From assembly GCA_015655015.1 (NCBI GenBank), contig JAATFV010000209.1, forward strand, positions 1 through 64,000: 64,000 nt of DNA, given 5' to 3'. Position numbers and translations under genes: made by a program. Numbering within the stretch: position 1 is the first letter of the stretch; each line of letters opens with the position of its first letter. This stretch comes from Chitinophagales bacterium. GTDB taxonomy: Bacteria > Bacteroidota > Bacteroidia > Chitinophagales > Chitinophagaceae. Below, piece after piece: positions 45,171-54,995 of the stretch. Under the pieces are notes generated by a model. The model was given only the letters and a program-made list of their open reading frames with translations, was not told where the DNA came from and did not search any database.

Positions 45171-46300
45171 CTTTCTCCCAAAGTATCACCCATGTCATTC
45201 GCTACCACGAATTAAAAGTAGAAAAAGGACGGGCGGAATTAATATTCGCCGGTAACGCTTTAAAAGATCAGGACCATCTTGGATGGTCCGATAAATTATA
45301 CCATTTTCAGCGTCTGAGCGTACGCAATGACAGCATAGTAAAAAGCACCCTGCATATTTCTCTGAACTTTCATCATTCCGAAGAACTTTCCAATGCCAAA
45401 ATGCAGACCATCGCCCTGGTTTATATACAAAAAATGCGGCTTGCCCATCAGCCTTTCCTCGTCTACCGCCATTTTGATACCCCCCATCCACACCTGCATA
45501 TCGTCTGCTCTGGCATACAAAAGAATGGCAGCAAGATCCCATTCAGCAAAGCCAATTATTATGAGTCCATAAAACTTACCACGGAATTGGGAAAGGACTA
45601 CGCACTGAAACCATCCGGAATAAAACTTCCCGATGAAGAGTGGTTCCGGCTTTATCCATTGCAAAAGATTGTGTACGGTACGACAGTGCTCTATCCCACC
45701 TTTAACAGGATAATAAAAGCTGTAGTAGAAAATTATAAGTTTACTTCCCTGCCTGAATTCAACGCCCTGCTCGGTCTATATAACATAAAAGCTTGCCGGA
45801 GAAAGGAAAGCTCCTTCTTATACCAGCACAAAGGATTATACTACAAGCCGGTGCTGGAAAATGGAAAAACGGCAGCCACTTATTTCCCGGCCAGCGACCT
45901 GACCTGCCGCCCCACCCTCGCCAACCTGGAAAAAAAATTCCTGGCACACCGATATGACACCTTTCGACAGTTCCATCAAAAAAGGGTCACCGATGCCATC
46001 GATAACATACTCTCCAATAGCTCCCTGACCCTGACCAGCTTCACCACAGCCCTCTCCAACAACCGGATCAGCGCTGTTATGCCAAAAGATAAAACAGGCG
46101 CCATACTTAACATCTTTTATATCGACCAACAGGCAAAATCCGTCTTCGACGCCGCCAGCCTGGGACCCCGTTATACAGCGGCAGCCATACTCGAACGATG
46201 TCGTCTGCCGGGCATGACGCCTGTTCAGCCATTGATACAGGAGCAAAAGCTGACGCAGCAGCAACAGCAGATAGCTCACCGGCGCCGGCCGGGTTTCTGA
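45155..46300 (+). CDS. Relaxase/mobilisation nuclease (MobB-like)
   Basis: The 381-residue protein has the conserved N-terminal layout of Bacteroides MobB/MobA relaxases: a tyrosine at residue 17 in VIRYHELKVEKGRAELI (candidate nicking residue), then the metal-binding triad in YRHFDTPHPHLHIV at ~105-118. It would nick at oriT and pilot the DNA strand. The C-terminal ~200 residues are less conserved. It is on the short side for the family but intact. It overlaps the accessory gene and is followed after 29 bases by the coupling ATPase gene. Confidence 0.88.
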   Translation: MYAHIAFSQSITHVIRYHELKVEKGRAELIFAGNALKDQDHLGWSDKLYHFQRLSVRNDSIVKSTLHISLNFHHSEELSNAKMQTIALVYIQKMRLAHQPFLVYRHFDTPHPHLHIVCSGIQKNGSKIPFSKANYYESIKLTTELGKDYALKPSGIKLPDEEWFRLYPLQKIVYGTTVLYPTFNRIIKAVVENYKFTSLPEFNALLGLYNIKACRRKESSFLYQHKGLYYKPVLENGKTAATYFPASDLTCRPTLANLEKKFLAHRYDTFRQFHQKRVTDAIDNILSNSSLTLTSFTTALSNNRISAVMPKDKTGAILNIFYIDQQAKSVFDAASLGPRYTAAAILERCRLPGMTPVQPLIQEQKLTQQQQQIAHRRRPGF

Positions 46301-46329
46301 AAATTCACACTCATACAATCAGCCCAACA

Positions 46330-48282
46330 ATGAACGAAGACATTTCATCCCTCCGCAAGCTCCAGGACATGAGCCGGGCCGCCGGTATTGTCTTATTACT
46401 CCTGCATTTCTACTACTACTGTTACAAGGCCTTTGAACAATGGCAGCTGACAGCAGACATCCCGGCCCGCATCCTCCGGCACATCGCAGACACAGGATTG
46501 TTCCGCCATCCCGGCACTTCCAAAACATTCGCGATCCTTCTCCTGACCCTCTCCCTGATGGGCGCCCGGGGCCGTAAAGACCTTGCCACAACCTATCGAT
46601 CTTGTCTTGGCCTCATCCTGGCCGGGGTCCTCCTCTATTTTGGAAGCTCTATCCTGCTCTCCCTTCCGGCAGGAACCATTCCCCTGGCCATCGGTTATAT
46701 AAGCCTCTGCTCCATAGGGTTTGTCCTCATCCTCACCGGCGGGGCCCGCATCTCCCGGATCCTCCACGCTCCCTTCCTGAAAGAGGATCCCTTCGGCCGT
46801 CTGCACACAGGCTTCCCGCAGGAAGAGCAACAAAGCCTGACGGACTTCTCCATCAACCTTCCCGCCCGATACACCCGGAGAGGAAAGACAAAAGTCAGCT
46901 GGATCAACCTAATCAACCCCCGCCGCGGCATCCTTATCCTGGGCTCCCCCGGCTGCGGCAAATCCTGGTTCATTATCGAACCCGCCATCCGCCAGCTCAT
47001 CGAAAAAGGGTTCGCCCTCTTCATCTACGATTTTAAATACGATACCCTCACCCGCCTTGCTTATACCCTTTTCATGACGCACAAAGATCAATACCCGAAG
47101 ACAGCTGCTTTTTACTCCATTAATTTCACCGACCTCTCCCGAAGTAACCGGTGCAACCTCATCCATCCCTCCACACTCGATTGGATGTCCGACGCCCTCG
47201 GAGTCAGCCGCACCATCCTTCTCAGCATGAACAAGACCTGGGTCCACCACCAGGGAGACTTCTTCGTCGAATCCCCCATAAATTTTCTCGCAGCCCTGAT
47301 CTGGTTCCTTCGCAAATACAAGGATGGTATCTATTGCACCCTGCCTCATGTCATCGAGCTGGCGCAACTCCCCTACGAAACATTATTCTCCATCCTGGAA
47401 AAGGAGCCGGAGATCCGTACGCTCGTCGGGCCCTTTGTGCAGGCGTTCACCAATAAGAGCATGGAATTACTGGATTCCCAGGTCTCTTCCGCGAAGATCC
47501 CACTGGGCCGTCTCGCTTCCCCGGACCTCTACTATATCCTCACCGGTAACGACTGTACCCTGGATATCAACGATCCCGCAGTCCCGAAGATCCTCTGCCT
47601 GGGCGGCGACCCTCCCCGGCAGGAAGCCCTGGCCCCCGTCCTCTCCCTCTATATCGACCGCCTCAACAAAAGGATCAACCAAAAAGACAAGTACAAATGC
47701 GCTCTCATCTGCGATGAATTCGCCACCGTCCGGGCCTATAGCATGACGACCACCATCGCCACCGCCCGCTCCAATAATATCGTCCCCATCCTCGCCGTAC
47801 AGGACCTCAGCCAGCTTCGCACCCAGTACTCCCGCGACGAGGCCGACGGTTTCCTCAACATCACCGGCAACCTTCTTTGCGGACAGGTCGGCGGCGAGAC
47901 CGCCCGCTGGATCAGCGACCGTTTCCCAAAGATCTGGCAGGACAATACCGCAATCTCCACCAACAGCTCCGATACCTCTATCAGCCAGTCCCGCCAATGG
48001 GAGACGACCATCTCTCCCGCCACCATCGCCAATCTCTCCTCCGGAGAATTCCTCGGCGTCGTCGCCGACGACCCGGGCCGGGAAATAGAACTAAAAGCCT
48101 TCCATTGCCGGCTCTCCAAAGACCCCAAAGACCTCCAGAACCCGAAAGCCTGTCCGGCATCCGGGAGCGGCCTCCTGCCGATGCCTGTCATCCGCAATAT
48201 CGATAACGACATCATTCAACAAAACTTCATGCAGGTCCGTAATGACATCCTCAACCTGTTGGAGGCTGTACTCGAAAACTAA
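46330..48282 (+). CDS. Type IV coupling protein (MobC/TraD-like ATPase)
   Basis: The start at 46330 (MNEDISSLRKLQDMSRAAG, 650 residues) is chosen because the upstream part of the frame, from 46198, overlaps the relaxase gene in another frame and has no homology-like content. Several membrane spans lie in residues ~15-140. Walker A (GSPGCGKS) is at about residue 206 and Walker B (ALICDEFATV) at about 458. Other blocks such as IPILAVQDLSQLRTQYSRDE and GQVGGETARWISDRFPK are typical of VirD4/TraG-type coupling proteins that bring the relaxosome to the channel. Length is normal. It is the last gene of the transfer operon; no terminator was seen after it. Confidence 0.9.
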   Translation: MNEDISSLRKLQDMSRAAGIVLLLLHFYYYCYKAFEQWQLTADIPARILRHIADTGLFRHPGTSKTFAILLLTLSLMGARGRKDLATTYRSCLGLILAGVLLYFGSSILLSLPAGTIPLAIGYISLCSIGFVLILTGGARISRILHAPFLKEDPFGRLHTGFPQEEQQSLTDFSINLPARYTRRGKTKVSWINLINPRRGILILGSPGCGKSWFIIEPAIRQLIEKGFALFIYDFKYDTLTRLAYTLFMTHKDQYPKTAAFYSINFTDLSRSNRCNLIHPSTLDWMSDALGVSRTILLSMNKTWVHHQGDFFVESPINFLAALIWFLRKYKDGIYCTLPHVIELAQLPYETLFSILEKEPEIRTLVGPFVQAFTNKSMELLDSQVSSAKIPLGRLASPDLYYILTGNDCTLDINDPAVPKILCLGGDPPRQEALAPVLSLYIDRLNKRINQKDKYKCALICDEFATVRAYSMTTTIATARSNNIVPILAVQDLSQLRTQYSRDEADGFLNITGNLLCGQVGGETARWISDRFPKIWQDNTAISTNSSDTSISQSRQWETTISPATIANLSSGEFLGVVADDPGREIELKAFHCRLSKDPKDLQNPKACPASGSGLLPMPVIRNIDNDIIQQNFMQVRNDILNLLEAVLEN

Positions 48283-48437
48283 AATTAGCACCCGATAACG
48301 ACAACAATCCCACCCGGGACAACGAACGATCGGTGCCGGAAAGCTAAAATGCACTACAGGATAAAAATTGCTTCGTAATCAGATTGTTCTAAGGTGGGAC
48401 AGAGATTGTTCGGGGATGCATATAAGCTCCCGGCTGA

Positions 48438-49043
48438 TTAATTCTTATCGATTAATTCGATACATTGGGAACACAGCATGATAAAGAGAATGATCTGCTG
48501 CTCGGAGAAGCGTAAACGCAGGGAGTACAAGGCTTTACCTTTATGTTCTGCTACAGTGTGGATCGATATATTCATCTGCCCGGCGATCTCTTCATTCTTC
48601 AGCCCCTCCAAGTAAGCCATTTTGAATACGTCCCGGCGTCTTTCCGGAAGCTTTCCGATCTCGCTGTAGACCTCCTGCATGAGCTCCTCCCGGATCATTC
48701 GATTGAGCACCTGCTCCTCTCCTTTTTCTTCTTCAAGGTAGACCAGCTCTTTGCGGGCAGACTCCACCAGCTGGATATGGCGCAGAAAATTGAGGCAGGC
48801 ATTGCGGGTGGTGATATAGAGGAACGCCTTGATATTCTGGGGAGATTCCAGAGCGGTGCGTTTTTGCCACAGCTTTACAAAACTATCTCTTACGAGATCT
48901 TCTCCGTCCTGCTGGTTATTCACCAACTGAACGGCAAAATAACAGAGCGGACGATAATGCAAATTAAAAAAAGCCGAGAATGCTTGTGGATCACCTTTTT
49001 TAAATTCAGTGATGATATCAGGATCTAAAGCTGGATGGTCCAT
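48438..49043 (-). CDS. ECF-type RNA polymerase sigma factor
   Basis: The 201-residue protein has sigma region 2 at ~25-90 (YRPLCYFAVQLVNNQQDGED, FVKLWQKR) and region 4 at ~130-190 (LPERRRDVFKMAYLEGLKNE, IAGQMNISIHTVAEHKGKAL). It belongs to the Bacteroidota ECF group that normally partners FecR-type anti-sigma factors and SusC/SusD operons. No fecR or susC gene adjoins it here, so it is an orphan in the window. It converges with the conjugation operon, with 155 bases between. Confidence 0.92.
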   Translation of the reverse strand: MDHPALDPDIITEFKKGDPQAFSAFFNLHYRPLCYFAVQLVNNQQDGEDLVRDSFVKLWQKRTALESPQNIKAFLYITTRNACLNFLRHIQLVESARKELVYLEEEKGEEQVLNRMIREELMQEVYSEIGKLPERRRDVFKMAYLEGLKNEEIAGQMNISIHTVAEHKGKALYSLRLRFSEQQIILFIMLCSQCIELIDKN

Positions 49044-49464
49044 GCTGATGGATGTTTTTGGCTACTTATGATGATTTTTTCAAGGAGGTCCATATGGACA
49101 TCCCTATGTCAACTAATTAACAAATAACTAATAGGAAATCAACAAAGACATCCTCTTCAAATCCGGTGTCTTCGAAAGACATAGTATCGTCATAGCAGGG
49201 ACACAAACCGGGCCTTTCTTAGCTTTCCAAAGCCCGCAATCGTTAGCTTAACCTCTCGTAGTTCGGTGATGCAACAAATTAATACTTTATTGACAGGATC
49301 ACAAAAAAAATGTCTTTTCGGAGTATTTCACAACGAATGCAGCCTTTCCTGCAGTCTTCTGGGAATTAAACCTGTTTAACAAGCTCACAAATGCGCCCAT
49401 ATTTATCTATGATCGCCATTTATCTATGATCGCCGTGGAGCCTTTATTAATTTATTAATAGCGC
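49044..49464. other. Intergenic region with a 17-bp tandem duplication
   Basis: No gene seen in 421 bp. It should hold the promoter of the ECF sigma gene. A perfect 17-bp tandem repeat (ATTTATCTATGATCGCC) lies at 49401-49417 and 49418-49434, about 30 bases beyond the stop of the OmpA-like gene. Confidence 0.6.
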
Positions 49465-51510
49465 TTAATGTTTCCAATTCGTCAGCTCCATCTCCACCCT
49501 TCTGTTCTGCGCCATACCTTCCGGAGTATCGTTCGACGCCAGCGGTCGCTTGCTGCCGACAGCCTCCGTATCCATCCTGGAGGCAGGAATACCCTTGCTT
49601 ACCAGCCAGTGCATGACAGCTTTTGCCCTTCGTTTGGACAAGGCCTGATTGCGCGCATCCGTTCCTTCACTATCGGTATGTCCTTCGATATGCAGGTGCA
49701 AGGTAGTATCAGCCTGTAAGATCTCCAGTACCCGGTCCAATTCCGGAAAACAATTCTTCTCGATGACAGCTTTCGCCCGCACAAAGAAGATACGGTCTGC
49801 GGCCCGCTTCATCCGCTGAAGAACTTCCGGCTTGATAGGCGGACATCCGTGATTGGATACCAGCCCCTTCACCAGCGGACATTTGTCCTCATCATCATTT
49901 ACGCTGTCCCCATCCGTATCAGGCGCCGGACATCCCTGGAAATTGGGCGAACCTTTCACACCCGGACATTTATCCTTATTGTTTGGCACCCCATCCCCAT
50001 CACTGTCAGGGCAGCCGATAAGGGCGATCGGACCGGCGGAATCCGGACAGGCATCCCGATCATCCACCACTCCATCGCTATCCCTGTCATGAGTGATCAG
50101 GATCTTTTTGTACAGGGTATCGGACTTACGATCCTTCTTATCTTTTGAATTGGCATGCTGGAAGATAGGTATATTAAGACCTACATGGACATCCGCGGCC
50201 TGCATCCGCTTGCGGAGCAGGCTCGATAGAACAGTACCGCTGCCGGCGAACAAGGGCCCCAGGCGAAATCCCGCTCCCCAGGAAAGCAGGCCCTGTGCAT
50301 TATAGGACACGGGCGAGTAGACACTAAACCATTTTTTCTCCAGCCGGGGCGTCACCGTAAACGTGGTAATATAGTTTGGGGTTGCCGGATTAGTGGCAGC
50401 CACCGTATTGAGCAATACATCGGCATCGATAAAAATGCGTTTGTATACACGATAATCGGCATTCAGATGAAGGGCAGTCGGGAGCTTTACATTTACAGTG
50501 GGCGGCGCGCCTTTCGCGAGGATCAGCCCGCTGGTCTGCAGCCGGTTGATATACTGATCATAGGTCTCTCCATCCTGTATGGCCAGTTCGGAAGTATTAT
50601 GTCCGGCAGATGTCATGGTATAGATCTGCGAGTTGGTAGAATTCGTATACTTCACGGAACCCAGGTCCGTAACGGACAAACCCAGCCGCAGCCGGGTCTC
50701 TCCCTCTTCCTTCATCTCATACACGAATCCAAGGTCCAGGCCCCACCCCTTACCGGTCTTCTTGCTAAAGGCATCGGAAATACTCTTCCCCCCCCCGAAA
50801 TCATCCAGGTTGGCGGAATATTGAGTGGTGACATCCGCATCCAGCTTAGCGATATTATTGAGCGGGTCCAGGTTCACCGTCATCTGCCCCGAGGAAGCCC
50901 CGGCATAGGCCAGTCCGGCAATATATTTTCCTGTTAACCCGAACTTGAGTTCATGATTCTCATCTTTCGACAGCACCCGGCCGTACGACAGGCCCGCCTC
51001 AGCGAATGCCTGCATCTTAGTCTGCAGGCTGCGGTTAAAGATGTCGATATTATAGTAGTCGGGATTCGGATTGTTGCCGATGAGCTGAAAAAGAGAGTTG
51101 CCGAGATTGTATACATTACCCACAGTACGCATCCGGGTGGTAATGCCCAATGCATTTTTGGAGTTGAGATTGAACATGGCTGAAGGACCCAGAATATCCG
51201 TGTTCGCATACATATACTTATAATCGGAATTCTTGATCTTATAATACCCGTCGCCTTCTGAGAGATTGGAGAACTTAAAGCCAAAAACCTTGCTGCGGTC
51301 CATTTCGTAAGCATTGTTGCCGACAGTGCCGCTCACGGAGACGAGGTTCACATTCACTTTATACTTACTGTCCGCCAGCATGCCGGGATTGAGCAGCAGG
51401 CTGTTCACCCCTGAATAATTATCATAGCCATAGCCGATAAAAGATTGGGAATAGCCGGCCAGGCATAAAAGGGTTCCTAAAAGGAGTAAAACACTCTTTC
51501 TTATTCTCAT
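49465..51510 (-). CDS. DUF5723/OmpA-family outer-membrane protein with thrombospondin type 3 repeats
   Basis: The 681-residue protein has a signal peptide (MRIRKSVLLLLGTLLCLAGYSQ), then a beta-barrel region of the DUF5723 type (SLLLNPGMLADSKYKVNVNL, FAEAGLSYGRVL) to about residue 445. Calcium-binding TSP3-like repeats follow at ~475-550 (DRDSDGVVDDRDACPDSAG, DSDGDGVPNNKDKCPGVKG). The last ~120 residues are an OmpA peptidoglycan-binding domain (LHIEGHTDSEGTDARNQALS, RRAKAVMHWL). It ties the outer membrane to the cell wall. A terminator-like hairpin separates it from the upstream LolA-like gene, so it is probably transcribed alone. Confidence 0.9.
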   Translation of the reverse strand: MRIRKSVLLLLGTLLCLAGYSQSFIGYGYDNYSGVNSLLLNPGMLADSKYKVNVNLVSVSGTVGNNAYEMDRSKVFGFKFSNLSEGDGYYKIKNSDYKYMYANTDILGPSAMFNLNSKNALGITTRMRTVGNVYNLGNSLFQLIGNNPNPDYYNIDIFNRSLQTKMQAFAEAGLSYGRVLSKDENHELKFGLTGKYIAGLAYAGASSGQMTVNLDPLNNIAKLDADVTTQYSANLDDFGGGKSISDAFSKKTGKGWGLDLGFVYEMKEEGETRLRLGLSVTDLGSVKYTNSTNSQIYTMTSAGHNTSELAIQDGETYDQYINRLQTSGLILAKGAPPTVNVKLPTALHLNADYRVYKRIFIDADVLLNTVAATNPATPNYITTFTVTPRLEKKWFSVYSPVSYNAQGLLSWGAGFRLGPLFAGSGTVLSSLLRKRMQAADVHVGLNIPIFQHANSKDKKDRKSDTLYKKILITHDRDSDGVVDDRDACPDSAGPIALIGCPDSDGDGVPNNKDKCPGVKGSPNFQGCPAPDTDGDSVNDDEDKCPLVKGLVSNHGCPPIKPEVLQRMKRAADRIFFVRAKAVIEKNCFPELDRVLEILQADTTLHLHIEGHTDSEGTDARNQALSKRRAKAVMHWLVSKGIPASRMDTEAVGSKRPLASNDTPEGMAQNRRVEMELTNWKH

Positions 51511-51576
51511 ATACTACGGGTCGTTGGTTCTTATATAGGATGAGAACTTGCACGCTCTCTGAGGTGGTAAACGGAA

Positions 51577-51612
51577 AAAAGCCCGTTCTATTGTTTTAGA
51601 ACAGGCCTTTTA
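51577..51612 (-). terminator. Terminator after the LolA-like gene
   Basis: On the minus strand AAGGCCTGTTCTA and TAGAACGGGCTTT form a stem with two mismatches around a short AT-rich loop, followed by a T-run (positions 51575-51580 on the plus strand are A). It lies 48 bases beyond the stop of the 250-residue gene. Confidence 0.65.
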
Positions 51613-51659
51613 GCGCTATAGGCTGCAAGCCTGTAGCCGCAAATGCTTTTTTTTAACGG

Positions 51660-52412
51660 CTAATTAGCCGGTTTACTTAGTGCAGTAACATCGGCATCCT
51701 TATTCACTTCCAGCTTCTCCACGCTGGTCTTCGCACCAAAACTTCCCGTCACGATCGTATAAGGAAATATATAACCCTCCGGGGTCTTCTGATAATCGCT
51801 GAAATCGATATTGACCTCTCCATCAGGGTTTCCCCCGCGACGACCGCCCCCACCAAACATTCCACCGCCCTTACGGGTCTCCCGGAGTACATAATAGGTC
51901 TGCACATCGAAGGAATAAGTAACAGCCTGGCCTGTGGCCGGAGTCAATTTGATCATATAACATTCTTTCCCGCTTACCGTGTCTTTACCCAGCAATTCCA
52001 CCTTGCTCCCTTGTGCAGCATAGTCCACCAGGGGGCCGGCAGGATCCATCTGCAATTGCAGGGCTTTCAGCTGCTCGTCCGGCATTACCTTGAAACCGCC
52101 CCCGTCGCGGGGGTTGGAGCTCCAGCCTTTTTGCGGCGTGACGATGATGACAATATTCCCCATGCCGAAAGAGATCTCCTGGCGATACAATTTATCCTTC
52201 ACTTTCCAGGTCTTTGTATTGATCTCCGTACCATTTTGCAGGACAGCTACCCCTTCCAGGTAGAGAGAATGGACGGATTGTATTTTTTCTCTGCCTCCCA
52301 GAGCGGCAATATGTTTGGTGACGATCTCGTCGGCCGTCTGTCCATGGGCCCCCGGCGCAGCGATCAGCAGAAGAAAGGCGGCAGATAAGAGGATAGACCT
52401 GAGTTTGTTCAT
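51660..52412 (-). CDS. LolA-like outer-membrane lipoprotein-sorting family protein
   Basis: The 250-residue protein has a signal peptide (MNKLRSILLSAAFLLLIAAPGAHG) and begins the mature part with QTADEIVTKHIAALGGREKI, the usual opening of Bacteroidota LolA-fold proteins. Further strands (KDKLYRQEISFGMGNIVIIV, KECYMIKLTPATGQAVTY) and the closing DFSDYQKTPEGYIFPYTI fit the same family. A Gly-rich loop (GGGMFGGGGRRGG, ~188-200) is an unusual insertion. It is periplasmic; cargo unknown. It is divergent from the adenine deaminase gene across 263 bases. Confidence 0.8.
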   Translation of the reverse strand: MNKLRSILLSAAFLLLIAAPGAHGQTADEIVTKHIAALGGREKIQSVHSLYLEGVAVLQNGTEINTKTWKVKDKLYRQEISFGMGNIVIIVTPQKGWSSNPRDGGGFKVMPDEQLKALQLQMDPAGPLVDYAAQGSKVELLGKDTVSGKECYMIKLTPATGQAVTYSFDVQTYYVLRETRKGGGMFGGGGRRGGNPDGEVNIDFSDYQKTPEGYIFPYTIVTGSFGAKTSVEKLEVNKDADVTALSKPAN

Positions 52413-52675
52413 ATGTAAGTATTTATGATTGATAGAATAGGAACCAGCAATTATTATTCACATATATTTGTTCGTTCAACGGAACTCACGAGGCATCCGT
52501 CGTTCGCGTATCTTTATCGTTTTTCTTTTGATTGCCCCGCCATCTGACAATCACATGGGTAAAGATATTATTTCTTTAATTTTCCAATGTAAGAAGAATA
52601 TATATATAATTTTTGGGTTTAACCAGGGGCCGTTAACCAGTGGCAGGCCCCGCAAACAGTCTTTAAAACCAACGC

Positions 52676-54616
52676 ATGTATAACATAAAAGGCAGGATAG
52701 TAGATATCTTTCAGCAAAAAATTTACACAGCCGAAATAGCCATCGCAGACGGGACCATTCAATCAATCACCCCGTTGTCCGAAGATGCGGCTTCAACGCC
52801 CGTAAGCTCAACACCGGCGGCCCCTTTGACCACCGGAAACGTTCCTGCCTCTGCAACTACAGTCTCCGCCAGCATCGCTCACCAGGCCGGTCTGCCCTTC
52901 ATCCTTCCCGGCTTCATCGATGCGCATGTGCACATCGAAAGCTCCCTGCTCATCCCCTCGGAATTTGCCCGGCTGGCGGTAGTGCATGGTACCGTCGCGA
53001 CGGTAAGCGACCCCCACGAGATCGCCAATGTATGCGGACTTCCCGGCGTGGAATTCATGATCCATAATGGCCGTACAGTGCCGTTTCACTTTAATTTCGG
53101 GGCCCCGAGCTGTGTCCCTGCCACCCGCTTTGAAACCGCCGGCGCCGCCCTGGACGCGGCTAAAGTGGAAGAACTATTGAAGAATGACCATATCAAATAC
53201 CTCAGTGAAATGATGAATTTCCCCGGGGTGCTGCATAAAGACCCTGAAGTCATGGAAAAGATCGCCGCAGCTCATCGTTTGGGCAAACCGGTTGACGGTC
53301 ATGCCCCCGGACTAAGGGGAGAACAGGCCCGGCAGTATATAGAAGCAGGCATCAGCACCGACCATGAATGTTTTACAGCAGAAGAGGCCCTCGACAAACT
53401 GAAATTCGGGATGAAGATCCTCATCCGGGAAGGCAGTGCAGCCAGGAACTTCGATGCCCTGATCGGGCTGCTCAATGACTATCCCGACCAGATGATGCTC
53501 TGCAGCGATGACAAACATCCCGACAGCCTCGTCGCCGGCCATATCAACCAACTCTGCGCCCGGGCCGTTGCCAAAGGAATTGATGTCTTTAAGGTTCTCA
53601 AGGCAGCTTGCCTGAACCCCGTATTACACTATAAACTGGATACGGGACTCTTGCGGGCAGGCGACCCTGCCGACCTGATCCTGGTGGAAGACCTGACATC
53701 ATTCCGGGTATTGCAGACCTATATCACCGGTATCCTGGTGGCGGAAAATGGCAAGACCCTGATCCCTTCCGGACCGTCAACCCATACAACGGCCTCTTCC
53801 GCGCCTCCCCCCATTAGTGTCTCGTCCCTGCTGTCACCCAACCTGGCTACTGAATTAACAGAAAAAACATCAGGGACCGGCGCATCCATATCACCTTCCT
53901 CCGTATCCGGCTCAGCAGCACACCCAGCTCCGATCAACAACTTCCATGCACAGCCCCGGACACCGGCCGACTTCGCCTATCCGCTGGACAAATGGGGAGA
54001 GCAGGAAAATGTAGAACAGGTCTACGTCATAGAAGCCCTCGACGGACAGCTCATCACGAATAAATTGGTAGTCCCCGTAAAGGATGTCGCTCCTGTCAAT
54101 GGCCTGTTACAAAGCAACCCCGAAAAAGACATTCTGAAAATAGTAGTGGTCAACCGCTACCATCCGGCGCCCGTCGCCAAATCCTTTATCCGCAACTTCG
54201 GACTTAAGAGAGGCGCCCTCGCCTCTTCCGTAGCCCATGACAGCCATAACATCGTAGCCGTCGGTGTCGACGATGAAAGCATCTGCCGCGCCGTCAACCT
54301 TATCATCACCCAAAAAGGCGGCCTGAGCTGCGTAGACCCGGGTTCAGCCCCCCGCTCCTCCGATCCTGCCTCCGGCAATTCATTCAACTCAGCAGCGGAG
54401 CTCATCCTCCCCCTGCCCGTCGCCGGCCTCATGAGTATGGACGACGGTTATGCCGTAGCCAACTCCTACACCGCTATCGACACCCTGGCTAAAGGCCTGG
54501 GCTCCGGTCTTTCCGCACCTTTCATGACCCTGTCCTTTATGGCGCTGCTGGTCATCCCGCATCTGAAGCTGGGAGACCTGGGATTGTTTGACGGAGATAA
54601 GTTTATACTGGTTTAA
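52676..54616 (+). CDS. ade: Adenine deaminase with low-complexity insertions
   Basis: The 646-residue protein carries the amidohydrolase signatures of adenine deaminase (adenine to hypoxanthine plus ammonia, purine salvage): [15 protein letters not shown] with the metal-binding HxH (~79-93), [40 protein letters not shown] and, in the C-terminal domain, [28 protein letters not shown] and [12 protein letters not shown]. Three Ser/Thr/Pro/Ala-rich insertions are out of keeping with the family: ~37-70, ~357-425 and ~557-575. They raise the length above the usual 540-590 and fall between conserved blocks, so activity is probably kept. Cytoplasmic; expressed from its own promoter in the divergent region. 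Confidence 0.92.
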   Translation: MYNIKGRIVDIFQQKIYTAEIAIADGTIQSITPLSEDAASTPVSSTPAAPLTTGNVPASATTVSASIAHQAGLPFILPGFIDAHVHIESSLLIPSEFARLAVVHGTVATVSDPHEIANVCGLPGVEFMIHNGRTVPFHFNFGAPSCVPATRFETAGAALDAAKVEELLKNDHIKYLSEMMNFPGVLHKDPEVMEKIAAAHRLGKPVDGHAPGLRGEQARQYIEAGISTDHECFTAEEALDKLKFGMKILIREGSAARNFDALIGLLNDYPDQMMLCSDDKHPDSLVAGHINQLCARAVAKGIDVFKVLKAACLNPVLHYKLDTGLLRAGDPADLILVEDLTSFRVLQTYITGILVAENGKTLIPSGPSTHTTASSAPPPISVSSLLSPNLATELTEKTSGTGASISPSSVSGSAAHPAPINNFHAQPRTPADFAYPLDKWGEQENVEQVYVIEALDGQLITNKLVVPVKDVAPVNGLLQSNPEKDILKIVVVNRYHPAPVAKSFIRNFGLKRGALASSVAHDSHNIVAVGVDDESICRAVNLIITQKGGLSCVDPGSAPRSSDPASGNSFNSAAELILPLPVAGLMSMDDGYAVANSYTAIDTLAKGLGSGLSAPFMTLSFMALLVIPHLKLGDLGLFDGDKFILV

Positions 54617-54899
54617 AATAACATATTATATTCACCATTGAAGATTTCGCAGCAAAATATAAAACCTATACAGACGAGGAACAGGCGAACTTCGGGAAAA
54701 AATGCCCCTGACAGATCAGATGGAGCAAATAAGGAAAAACCTCCAAAATTAATCAGAGGTTTCTCAGAGAATTTGAATTTACGGCTTCTTAGTTCGGAAT
54801 TGGATTTTAAGCGGTTTTTCTGGATATTCGGTTAGATCATTGGAATTGGATAGGTCAAAAGTAGTTCAATCCATCTTCACAGCCTAGAGGACAATCCCT

Positions 54900-54931
54900 C
54901 GATTTTTATCGTAGATCTACGATAAAAATCG
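54900..54931. repeat. Perfect 32-bp palindrome
   Basis: The two 16-base halves (CGATTTTTATCGTAGA and TCTACGATAAAAATCG) are exact reverse complements with no spacer. Each half also contains a smaller inverted repeat (CGAT...ATCG). It lies 64 bases before the DUF2262-like gene inside the 379-bp region 54617-54995, which otherwise holds no supported gene. It could be a dimeric operator or an RNA hairpin. Confidence 0.8.
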
Positions 54932-54995
54932 CAAATCAGTTTAATAGCTCTCATTCGTTATCTTCCAATCGCCTAAAAAAGCATATTATAGCAAC

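Noticed and set aside
46198-46329. Upstream extension of the coupling-protein frame
   Set aside because: It overlaps the relaxase gene in another frame and is Ala-rich with no homology-like content; the start at 46330 fits the family.
35818-48282. Attachment-site repeats or oriT of a conjugative element
   Set aside because: No long direct repeats were seen at both sides of the module and no tRNA gene is present; no clear oriT hairpin could be assigned near the mob genes.
52413-52675. Possible purine riboswitch or promoter pair ahead of ade
   Set aside because: A TATATTTG is present at 52463-52470 but no -33 element fits, and no purine-aptamer-like helix arrangement could be recognised by eye.
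54638-54835. 65-codon plus-strand frame after ade
   Set aside because: TTG start 21 bases after the ade stop, Lys/Arg/Asn-rich without domain features, and not needed to explain anything nearby.
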